Shown one piece after another: positions 1-6,448 of a DNA stretch of 64,000 nucleotides. Within the stretch, counting starts at the first letter, position 1. Every line of letters begins with the position of its first letter. The notes below the pieces were generated by a model that made no database searches, was not told where the DNA came from, and saw nothing but the letters and a program-made list of their open reading frames with translations. The stretch is from Symplocastrum torsivum CPER-KK1 (lineage in GTDB: Bacteria > Cyanobacteriota > Cyanobacteriia > Cyanobacteriales > Coleofasciculaceae), in the NCBI GenBank assembly GCA_019358875.1, contig JAHHIF010000001.1, positions 229,583-293,582 on the forward strand. Direction: 5' to 3'. The translations under genes were made by a program, and so were the position numbers.

Positions 1-909
1 GTGCAAGATACGGGAGCTACGGAAGGTATTACCTTTACGGTAGTGGGAACAACAGGTTATGCACCATTAGAACAATTTTGGGGAAAAACTGTACCTGCCT
101 CTGATCTTTATGCCTTGGGAGCAACACTAATTCATTTATTAACAGGAACAGCACCGGCTGATTTGCCTTCTAAGGATTTGCGGATTCAATTTCGCGATCG
201 CATTTCGGTTAATCCGCGTCTGGTTCGCTGGGTTGAAGCCCTGACTGAACCGGACTTGGAACAACGCTTTACCCAGGCAACGGAAGCACTTACAGCCTTG
301 CGTACCGATCGTTATCCCAAAACGACTTCCCGTTCTACCCTTTCTCAGCCCATAGGCAGCCGGATTCGACTGAAGAAATCTCCTGAACGGTTGTCAATCA
401 CCATTCCCAAACCCAAGCGATCGCTGACGAAATTTATTGCTTTTGTTGCCAAAATTATCCTAACAGCAGGCTTCCTCCCCTTTATGGTGATTAGCATCCT
501 CATAATTCTGGTCTTGGTTCCACTGTTGTTTTACAGTCTGACCTACGGTTTTGGAGTAGCAATTCTTACATTCATCCTCATTGTTGTAATGAGTTCCATA
601 GTGGCTGCAACTAACAAAGAACTCGCAAGAGTCCAAAATGAAATCAGTGAAGCATTGGGGACTTTATTTGGGCAGCAACATATTGAATTTTGCCCAGATA
701 CTTTTGTGATAGAGTGCCGAATGCTTAGCTTAAGCTATCTTCGACAAGTGGCTAACATTGCAGATATCAAGAATGTACAAGAGATTCCCTTTGAAAAGAT
801 AGCGATCCAAGTCAAAGGTAGAAAGTATTTCTTTGGTAAAGAATTAACTGAATCAGAGCGCTGTTGGTTAACTCAAGAAATTAAAGATTGGCTAAGCTCT
901 ACAAATTAA
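1..909 (+). CDS. Ser/Thr protein kinase, C-terminal part (cut by window start)
   Basis: This is the C-terminal part of a eukaryotic-type (Hanks) Ser/Thr kinase. The window starts just after the DFG motif, judged by alignment to the next gene: the visible segment begins in the activation loop (VVGTTGYAPLEQ) and keeps the SDLYALGATLIHLLTG helix. The GTG at position 1 is therefore not the true start. Residues about 141-200 form two or three hydrophobic membrane segments, followed by a roughly 100-residue soluble tail (residues 205-302) that I do not recognise. The kinase domain would face the cytoplasm. The next gene is a close paralog 52 bp downstream on the same strand, so the pair is a tandem duplication with different C-terminal outputs. 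Substrate unknown. Confidence 0.9.
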   Translation: MQDTGATEGITFTVVGTTGYAPLEQFWGKTVPASDLYALGATLIHLLTGTAPADLPSKDLRIQFRDRISVNPRLVRWVEALTEPDLEQRFTQATEALTALRTDRYPKTTSRSTLSQPIGSRIRLKKSPERLSITIPKPKRSLTKFIAFVAKIILTAGFLPFMVISILIILVLVPLLFYSLTYGFGVAILTFILIVVMSSIVAATNKELARVQNEISEALGTLFGQQHIEFCPDTFVIECRMLSLSYLRQVANIADIKNVQEIPFEKIAIQVKGRKYFFGKELTESERCWLTQEIKDWLSSTN

Positions 910-961
910 AAAAACAACCAACAACCAACAACCCAGATCCAATAACCAACAATCAATAACG
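910..961. repeat. ACAACC-type short tandem repeat between kinase genes
   Basis: The 52-bp spacer is built almost entirely from CAACCAA/CAATAACCAA units. Similar low-complexity tracts occur at 40221-40254, 40388-40418 and 59527-59572. They look like the short tandemly repeated repetitive sequences common between cyanobacterial genes. No terminator hairpin is visible, so the two kinases could be cotranscribed. Confidence 0.6.
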
Positions 962-2308
962 ATGCTACAAGCAGAACAGGTACTTCAAGGGCGTTATCGA
1001 CTGCAACACAAGCTAGGGCAAAATCCCTCTCGTCAAACTTGGTTGGCGCAAGACATCCAAACATCACCCGCACAAAATGTGGTTGTCAAGTTGCTAGCTT
1101 TCAACCCGCAGATGCACTGGGACGAGATCAAGTTATTTGAGCGCGAAGCGCAAGTTCTCAAACATCTCAACGATCCTCAAATTCCCAAGTATCACGATTA
1201 CTTCTCAATAGATCAGCATACAGGTGGTGATTTGCCGTGGTTCGGCTTGGTGCAGGAGTATATTCCAGGGAACTCTCTGCAACAACTGTTGGACAAGGGA
1301 AAACGCTTTACCCAAGTCCAAGCGCAAAGGATTGCCCGACAGGTTCTGAAAATCTTGATTGGTTTGCATGAACTGAGTCCACCTGTATTTCACCGTGACA
1401 TCAAGCCCAGCAACTTGATTTTGGGAGAAGATGAACAAGTTTATCTTGTAGATTTTGGGGCAGTTCAAGATAGAGCTACGGCTGAGGGCGCTACTTTTAC
1501 AGTAGTGGGAACCAGTGGCTATGCACCGCCTGAACAGTTGTGGGGAAGGGCAGTACCCGCATCTGACTTGTATTCCTTGGGTGCGACACTCATTCATTTA
1601 TTAACTGGCATTGCACCCGCTAACTTACCTCAACGTCAGATGCGGATTCAGTTTGCCGACAAAGTGACTCTGGATGCTAATTTCATTAACTGGTTGGAAA
1701 AACTAACTGAACCTGCCGCAGAACGACGATTTGAATCAGCGCGTCAAGCGCTTGTAGCGCTACAAGCTGTTTGTTTTCCCAAACAGGAACCCGCCCATCA
1801 TCCTCTGGGTGGTGCAGCTGACTATGGCCGTCTGGCAAGCTTAACGGTTCTCCAAGTGCTAGGTGTTGGGCTTTTCGCCACGCTTTTGCCCAGATTTCTT
1901 TTTGCCCCTCATCACCCTCCGCAACCGGAAGCAAAAGTCAATGTTACGGCAATGAACCGCGCTCAGCAAGCCTACCAATTGGAACACGAGAGTTTTACTG
2001 ATTCTGTAGTGAATTTGGGAGTTAGTGTTCCGACTCAGAGTGATACCTATGACTACTCGATTCAGATGAGCGATCGCGCCGTATTCAATTATGGGATATC
2101 CCGGCAGGACAAGCTCAAGAGTTATGTGGGTGGCGTATTTTCCATTCCTGCCACTGACTTTGATGTGAAAGCCAATCCCAAGGAAATCATCACGATGACG
2201 ATTTTGTGTGAAGAAGCAGAATCAGATGGAGATCTATCAATATCCAATCCAACCTACCAAAATGGTGAAATTGCTTGTGGTGTAGGTACGGCTGAGTCGC
2301 GTGAGTGA
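962..2308 (+). CDS. Ser/Thr protein kinase with C-terminal type IV pilin G/H-like domain
   Basis: The Hanks-type kinase domain spans about residues 10-275. The catalytic loop FHRDIKPSN lies near residue 143, DFG near 163, and the activation segment is GTSGYAPPEQ. The glycine loop (LGQNPSRQ) lacks the usual GxGxxG, as is common in cyanobacterial kinases. A hydrophobic segment near residues 290-310 is a likely membrane anchor. From about residue 330 the sequence (MNRAQQAYQLEHESF, then a YDYSIQM stretch) resembles the periplasmic domain of cyanobacterial type IV pilin-like G/H proteins, without the prepilin N-terminus. The architecture suggests a membrane kinase with an outside pilin-like sensor. 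The link to pili is inference. ATG follows a short spacer made of ACAACC-type repeats after the upstream paralog. Confidence 0.92.
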   Translation: MLQAEQVLQGRYRLQHKLGQNPSRQTWLAQDIQTSPAQNVVVKLLAFNPQMHWDEIKLFEREAQVLKHLNDPQIPKYHDYFSIDQHTGGDLPWFGLVQEYIPGNSLQQLLDKGKRFTQVQAQRIARQVLKILIGLHELSPPVFHRDIKPSNLILGEDEQVYLVDFGAVQDRATAEGATFTVVGTSGYAPPEQLWGRAVPASDLYSLGATLIHLLTGIAPANLPQRQMRIQFADKVTLDANFINWLEKLTEPAAERRFESARQALVALQAVCFPKQEPAHHPLGGAADYGRLASLTVLQVLGVGLFATLLPRFLFAPHHPPQPEAKVNVTAMNRAQQAYQLEHESFTDSVVNLGVSVPTQSDTYDYSIQMSDRAVFNYGISRQDKLKSYVGGVFSIPATDFDVKANPKEIITMTILCEEAESDGDLSISNPTYQNGEIACGVGTAESRE

Positions 2309-2317
2309 TGAGGTAGC

Positions 2318-3124
2318 TTACGCATCTGGTTCAATACCTGCTGCTCGCAACTGTGCAGCCAATCGCTCTGCTCTTTGACGTTCCTGTTCTAACTGTGATT
2401 CAGCTTGCTCTGCTCTTTGACGTTCGAGTTCTGCTTGTTCATGACCTGTTAACAATAAATTCCCCTGCTCATCCCACCAGCGCAACCAAGGAAGCTCGGG
2501 ATTCTGATATCGACCTTGCCAAATTCCCAACTCAACTCCCAAGGGTGAAATAGGATAGTGACCCCTCTCATTTGCTGTTACTAACTGATACTGACCTGCA
2601 ACTAAGCAATACACCTCAACGCTGGCGCGATTAACTTCGTAAATCCCGTAATAAGCTGGGCGAATCACTTGTTCGTAAATCCAATATTTTCCAGGTTTCT
2701 GAGTTCCTTGTTGCTCGGCGCGGGACAGAGGAGTACTATTGCGTTCCTCTGACCCGTCTCCTGAAGCAAACTCTATAACAATGAAGGGTGGAATTAACTC
2801 TTGCCACAACACATAAGAACGGCGGATTTGACCATTGAAAGTTGGCGGTACATTGGGTACATAAAACCAATCTGGTGCTTCTGCACCTCGCTCTGGCGGG
2901 TCAGTTAAACGCCAATAAATTCCACAATCTTGGCTAATACAATATTGCCCATCGGGATGGCGCTGTTCCAAAATTGGTTCGATTGAGTCAGTTAAGAGGA
3001 TGCTTTGGGGATGCTCCTGAAAATTTTTCACAACAGTACCATCTGACTCTGGTAGTTGCGTATGGTCAGGTAGGGCTGTAGTTAGGCTTGGTGGGTTGAC
3101 AGCAGAAGTCATAGAAGTATTCAT
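2318..3124 (-). CDS. Uma2-family putative endonuclease with C-terminal coiled coil
   Basis: Uma2 (DUF820) proteins carry a PD-(D/E)xK-like fold and are strongly expanded in cyanobacteria. Their biological role is unknown. Key family features here are an APDWFYVP motif, FIVIEFASGDGSEE, and a KYWIYEQVIRPAYYGIYE stretch in the usual order. The last 40 or so residues are a heptad-rich coiled coil (ERQRAEQAESQLEQERQR) ending in GIEPDA, a tail seen in the long Uma2 subgroup. The length (268 aa) fits that subgroup. It ends 9 bp from the convergent kinase gene. A second, shorter Uma2 gene lies upstream on the same strand. Confidence 0.9.
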   Translation of the reverse strand: MNTSMTSAVNPPSLTTALPDHTQLPESDGTVVKNFQEHPQSILLTDSIEPILEQRHPDGQYCISQDCGIYWRLTDPPERGAEAPDWFYVPNVPPTFNGQIRRSYVLWQELIPPFIVIEFASGDGSEERNSTPLSRAEQQGTQKPGKYWIYEQVIRPAYYGIYEVNRASVEVYCLVAGQYQLVTANERGHYPISPLGVELGIWQGRYQNPELPWLRWWDEQGNLLLTGHEQAELERQRAEQAESQLEQERQRAERLAAQLRAAGIEPDA

Positions 3125-3167
3125 ACAGCGACTCTAGCTTCATCGTACTGTGATTAATATTGGCTGA

Positions 3168-3225
3168 ATTATCGGATGAAGGCGAGCGCACGTTGTAGAA
3201 GATGGACGCGATCGCATACACCAGC
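3168..3225. repeat. HIP1-centred repeat unit, degenerate copy
   Basis: The sequence GGCGAGCGCACGTTG, then AAGATGGACGCGATCGCAT, matches the unit found twice at 3965-4060. The first HIP1 core is mutated (GCGAGCGC) while the second is intact. It lies in the spacer between two Uma2 genes. Confidence 0.5.
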
Positions 3226-3239
3226 ACTTCCTCTTCCTA

Positions 3240-3890
3240 TTAGCTTCGTAACTGCTGCCGCACCCCTTCCCTAAACTCTCGCAGTCGAGCATTTTCACCT
3301 TTTTGAGCGTCTGGTTGCATAAATCGTGCTAACTCTTTTACTGGAAACGAGCCAAAAGCCAGACTAGTTCCGCATTCGACATAACCCGTATCGCTCAGAA
3401 TGTTGACTGTAAGTTTGCCCTTTTGCCAACGCCAAACCTCTGGCACCTTTAGTTCAGCGTAGACTGCCATCTTATCGATTGATGAGTGAGTTGCATCGAT
3501 CTCAATTGCTAAGTCGGGTGGTGGGTCAACTGTAAGGTCAATTTTTAACTTGCCGCGAACTAAAGCTTCGTTTTGGATATAAAAACATTCATCGGCTTCA
3601 ATGCCCGCCGTTTTGGATTGCGATCGCCAAGTTGTCGATTTCAACCCTACAATTTCCATCCCAAGTTCTTCAGAGAGTGCTGCTACCAGCCGACCAAGAG
3701 TCCAACTATACCTTTCATGTTCTGGTAAGGGTGTCATCAGTTCTAGAGTTCCCTTGTAGTAAGTCATGCGAAGACTTGGATGCTCTGCAAAGACCTCTAG
3801 AAGTTTCTCATACATTTCCCAACTAATGTCGGTCAGGACAAGGTGGGAACCTGCTGTTGGTGGTGTGGCTGGGGTTAGGGTCTGAGCCAT
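3240..3890 (-). CDS. Uma2-family putative endonuclease
   Basis: A 216-aa Uma2 (DUF820) protein of the short subgroup. It shows the N-terminal EKLLEVFAEHPSLRMTYYKG motif, ESMTPLPEH-like LMTPLPEHE, a Cys/Tyr segment GIEADECFYIQNE, and the core PPPDLAIEIDATHSS, where the D and E are the expected metal ligands. PEVWRWQKGKL follows, as usual. Function in the cell is not known. It lies on the same strand as the preceding Uma2 gene, with a 115-bp spacer holding a HIP1 repeat copy. It is clearly of a different subfamily from the 268-aa neighbour, so this is not a recent duplication. Confidence 0.9.
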   Translation of the reverse strand: MAQTLTPATPPTAGSHLVLTDISWEMYEKLLEVFAEHPSLRMTYYKGTLELMTPLPEHERYSWTLGRLVAALSEELGMEIVGLKSTTWRSQSKTAGIEADECFYIQNEALVRGKLKIDLTVDPPPDLAIEIDATHSSIDKMAVYAELKVPEVWRWQKGKLTVNILSDTGYVECGTSLAFGSFPVKELARFMQPDAQKGENARLREFREGVRQQLRS

Positions 3891-3964
3891 GATTTGAATT
3901 TAAGCATTCATCTGACTACAAATTTAAGCCAATTACTCAAACTTCTATTCAAGTTTTGAGTGTT

Positions 3965-4085
3965 GGGCGATCGCACTTTGGGAAGGAGAGACGCGATCGC
4001 ATCCACCGAAACAAAGGCGATCGCACGTTGGACTAAAGATAGACGCGATCGCATCCACAATACTGCAAACGCGATCGCACATCAG
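3965..4085. repeat. Tandem HIP1-centred repeats (five GCGATCGC cores)
   Basis: Five copies of the HIP1 octamer GCGATCGC occur within about 110 bp. They alternate in two contexts, GGCGATCGCAC-TTGG and AGACGCGATCGCATCCAC, giving a unit of about 45-50 bp present twice in tandem and once degenerate at 3168-3225. HIP1 is a known over-represented palindrome in cyanobacterial genomes. Tandem arrangement with shared flanks is less usual. Confidence 0.7.
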
Positions 4086-4095
4086 TCTTCATCAA

Positions 4096-4190
4096 CTAGG
4101 CAAACATCAAGCGACCTTTAGGTTCGGGAATCGGACGCCCTAACTCCTCGGCCGTTCTCGTCAGAGACGTTTTAAACGAACTCCCATTCG
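4096..4190 (-). pseudogene. C-terminal fragment of an unidentified gene
   Basis: On the minus strand an open stretch reads TSLTRTAEELGRPIPEPKGR followed by LMFA and a TAG stop. It begins abruptly at about 4190, where the opposite-strand DUF262 fragment starts, and an in-frame stop lies just upstream. The PIPEPKG ending is reminiscent of HicB-type antitoxin C-termini, but this is too short to assign. It looks like one side of a recombination junction. Confidence 0.3.
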
Positions 4191-4191
4191 G

Positions 4192-4827
4192 ATGATTCAA
4201 TTAACTGAAGAAGCTGATGAAGAAGCACGTAGGGATTTATTTGAACGAATTAATACAGGTAGTGTCGAACTCAATGATATGGAAAAACGAAGAGGCATTA
4301 ACCCTGGAGCATTTTTAAATCTCATAGAGGAATTATCACAAGACGTACGGTTTCGTAAGTTATGTTCCTTTTCTGATGCAGCTATCCGAAGACGAGAGCC
4401 TCAAGAATATGTTTTGCGCTTTTTTGCATTCTTAAATAATTATCAAAGTTTTTCTGGTAAAAAGGTTCATGAATTTCTTGATAAGTATTTAAAAACTCTT
4501 AACGAAGAAGCCGAAGAAACGTTACAAGCAATGAAGAAATAATTTTATTCAATGCTTGATTTTGTAGAAACAAATTGCCCAAATGTTTTTCATATTTTTG
4601 TAAGAACCAAAAATGAATATAAGCCAACAACTCGTATCAAATTTGAATCTGTTGCTGATGGGATAGCACTTGCTTTGAGAGAAAATAAAGAACTTGTACC
4701 AAAATCGATGAAATTCTTAGATTCAGAAAAGTTTAAAGAATATACTGGAGCTGACGCAAGTAGTTCTAATAATAAGGTTGTTCGTCGTATTGAGTATGTG
4801 CGAGATAAACTTTTAAACCAGCCATGA
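4192..4827 (+). pseudogene. DUF262 (GmrSD N-domain type) gene, 5' truncated with in-frame stop
   Basis: The first part reads DLFERINTGSVELNDMEKRR, typical of the middle of DUF262 (DGQQR-type ParB-like NTPase/nuclease) proteins, and continues with FSDAAIRRREPQEYVLRFFA. The expected N-terminus with its substrate motif is missing. At 4540-4542 an in-frame TAA interrupts the reading frame. The frame then continues unchanged (FYSMLDFVETNCPNVF) to a TGA that overlaps the ATG of the HEPN gene by 4 bp. A single base change (for example GAA to TAA) would restore one ORF. DUF262 proteins act in DNA modification defence and in toxin-like operons. This copy is probably inactive. The sequence is clearly more AT-rich than its neighbours. 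Confidence 0.75.
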
Positions 4828-5519
4828 AACCTATATTATTTCAAGACTTCAATGAGCGTGCTAAGGAAGTTAGCAAATACTTAATTTTTATAAAAAACTT
4901 AGAGCAAGAAACCACTCAATTAAGTATTGGGATTAATGCTAAAAATAAGATTAGAAAAATCGACTCTGATTTAGAAAAAACTTTAAAGGCTGCTGGCTTC
5001 TTGCTATTGTATAACTTAATAGAATCTACAATGCGAATTGCTATTGAAACAATTTTTGATGAGCTGAGCAAGGAAAATGTTTCTTTTGATGATATCAGAA
5101 AAGAACTCAAGTTAGTGATAATAAAAAACATCAAAGATAACCATTCCCCCGATAATTTATTAACTAATACAAAAGAAATTGCTGTTGATATAATATCTGC
5201 TAGTCTCGATAAAGGAAAGCTATTTTCTGGTAATCTCGATGCCAAAAAGATTAAAAATACAGCTAAGATTTATGGATTTTCATGCAAAACTAATTTCCGT
5301 AAAACTGGAGATGGTAGTGATTTATTTACTATTAAAACTAATAAAAAAAATTTAGCCCATGGTTTGACATCTTTTAAAGATGCTGGGAAAGATGTAAGTG
5401 CAGATGAGCTGTTAGTAATAAAGAAAAAAGTAGTTTGTTACTTGAGAGAAATATTACAAAATGTAGAAACTTATTTAGCCGACAAAGAATATTTAGATTC
5501 TTCAAAAAAAACTTCTTAG
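4824..5519 (+). CDS. HEPN-domain protein (MAE_28990/MAE_18760-like), putative RNase toxin
   Basis: The 231-aa protein has the helical layout of the MAE_28990-type HEPN family: an N-terminal helix (FNERAKEVSKYL), the FLLLYNLIESTMR helix, and near the C-terminus NLAHGLTSFKDAG, matching the family's RxxxxH-like active region. The usual arginine is replaced by lysine here (KTNKKNLAHG), so catalytic competence is uncertain. HEPN proteins of this type are known to pair with DUF262 genes, in toxin or abortive-infection modules. The start codon overlaps the upstream stop by 4 bp (ATGA), which implies translational coupling in the original operon. The gene is AT-rich, consistent with horizontal transfer. 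Confidence 0.75.
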   Translation: MKPILFQDFNERAKEVSKYLIFIKNLEQETTQLSIGINAKNKIRKIDSDLEKTLKAAGFLLLYNLIESTMRIAIETIFDELSKENVSFDDIRKELKLVIIKNIKDNHSPDNLLTNTKEIAVDIISASLDKGKLFSGNLDAKKIKNTAKIYGFSCKTNFRKTGDGSDLFTIKTNKKNLAHGLTSFKDAGKDVSADELLVIKKKVVCYLREILQNVETYLADKEYLDSSKKTS

Positions 5520-5558
5520 TTTTTTTAATTTCACGACTATAACACTCTAACTCTAAAA

Positions 5559-5587
5559 AAGAGACGTTCAAAAGAACGCCTCTCTAT
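5559..5587. terminator. Imperfect stem-loop after HEPN gene
   Basis: AGAGACGTTC, an AAAA loop, then GAACGCCTCTCT form an imperfect inverted repeat with one bulge. It lies between the end of the HEPN gene and the convergent chlH-tail copy, so it could stop transcription from either side. There is no long T run. Confidence 0.5.
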
Positions 5588-5610
5588 AAGTTTTATGCTA
5601 GGTGATGAGC

Positions 5611-5780
5611 TTACTCAATCCCTTCAATCCGGTCTTCAACCTCCTGATACAAATCACGCAGTAGCTGCAAATTACTCTCACTCGTCTCCCAATACCCGCG
5701 ACCATTCACTTCCAGTAAGGCTGATACAACCTTGCGGGAAGAATAACGTTGAGAGTTATCAACCGCTTGCGTATCGCTGT
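5611..5780 (-). pseudogene. Duplicate of the 3' end of chlH
   Basis: This stretch encodes [20 protein letters not shown] and continues to [11 protein letters not shown] and the stop, nearly identical to the last 47 codons of chlH at 6449-6610. The DNA aligns for about 160 bp with one indel and scattered, mostly synonymous or conservative changes. The match runs to the stop codon but fades at about 5780, exactly where the Uma2 stop codon lies. No promoter or start for a full protein exists. It is either the displaced original chlH tail or a tail carried in with the Uma2 gene. Confidence 0.85.
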
Positions 5781-6355
5781 TACCAGATTGATGCAAGATA
5801 TAGTGCAAAACCAGGCAAAACATCTTCACCCGATAAAGTCACTGGATTTTCTACTACTTCAACATCCTGCCCTTGCCGATAAATTTCCACTTGCCTAGAT
5901 TTCCGATTAATTAACCAACCCAAACGAGCGCCATTATCTCGGTATTCCTTCATTTTCTCCTGAGTGTCTTTCAAGCTATCGCTTGGAGAAAGTAACTCAA
6001 CCACAAAATCAGGGCAAAGGGGAGCAAATTTCGTTTTTTGTTCGGGAGTTAAAGCATTCCAGCGTTCCAATTTTACCCAAGAGGCATCAGGAGAACGATC
6101 TGCACCATTAGGTAGCTTGAAACCGCCAGAGGAATCAAAAACTTTACCCAGTTGAGTTTGCTCATTCCAAACCCAGATTTGAGCAGTTAATCCAGCATTG
6201 CGGTTGCTGGTTTCTCCCCCGGTAGGTGGCATGATAATTAATTCTCCCTTTGAATTCCGTTCAAATCTGAGAGTTTCATTGTCCTGACATAGTTGATAAA
6301 ATTGCTCGTCTGTCAGTTTAATAACGGAGTTAAAGTTGACGGTTAGAGCAGTCAT
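5780..6355 (-). CDS. Uma2-family putative endonuclease
   Basis: A 191-aa Uma2 protein of the subgroup with LTDEQFYQLCQDNETLRFER, PTGGETSNRN, FKLPNGADRSPDASWV and CPDFVVELLSPSD. The paired SPDA...VELLSPSD motifs provide the acidic metal-binding residues. It ends LSGEDVLPGFALYLASIW, close to its paralog at 53320. It sits between chlH and a duplicate chlH tail, with its stop codon at the inner edge of that duplicate. It is probably transcribed from its own promoter, because a strong hairpin separates it from chlH. Cellular role unknown. Confidence 0.9.
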   Translation of the reverse strand: MTALTVNFNSVIKLTDEQFYQLCQDNETLRFERNSKGELIIMPPTGGETSNRNAGLTAQIWVWNEQTQLGKVFDSSGGFKLPNGADRSPDASWVKLERWNALTPEQKTKFAPLCPDFVVELLSPSDSLKDTQEKMKEYRDNGARLGWLINRKSRQVEIYRQGQDVEVVENPVTLSGEDVLPGFALYLASIW

Positions 6356-6395
6356 AGCGATTTTTATTTTAGATTTTCAATGATTCGTGAAGGTG

Positions 6396-6428
6396 AGATT
6401 CCCGACTTCTCCAAGAAGTCGGGAATCT
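6396..6428 (-). terminator. Perfect 15-bp stem-loop downstream of chlH
   Basis: The arms AGATTCCCGACTTCT and AGAAGTCGGGAATCT pair perfectly around a CCA loop. It lies 20 bp after the chlH stop, so it is well placed as a terminator or mRNA-stabilising hairpin for chlH. The sequence resembles a dispersed intergenic palindrome found in filamentous cyanobacteria. The U tract is weak. Confidence 0.65.
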
Positions 6429-6448
6429 GAATCTTGGATAGGCTACGA

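Noticed and set aside
1..909. GTG at position 1 as a true start
   Set aside because: The protein would start inside the kinase activation loop, so the gene is simply cut by the window edge.
5595..5882. 95-aa plus-strand ORF downstream of the HEPN gene
   Set aside because: It is the antisense of the chlH tail copy and the Uma2 gene end.
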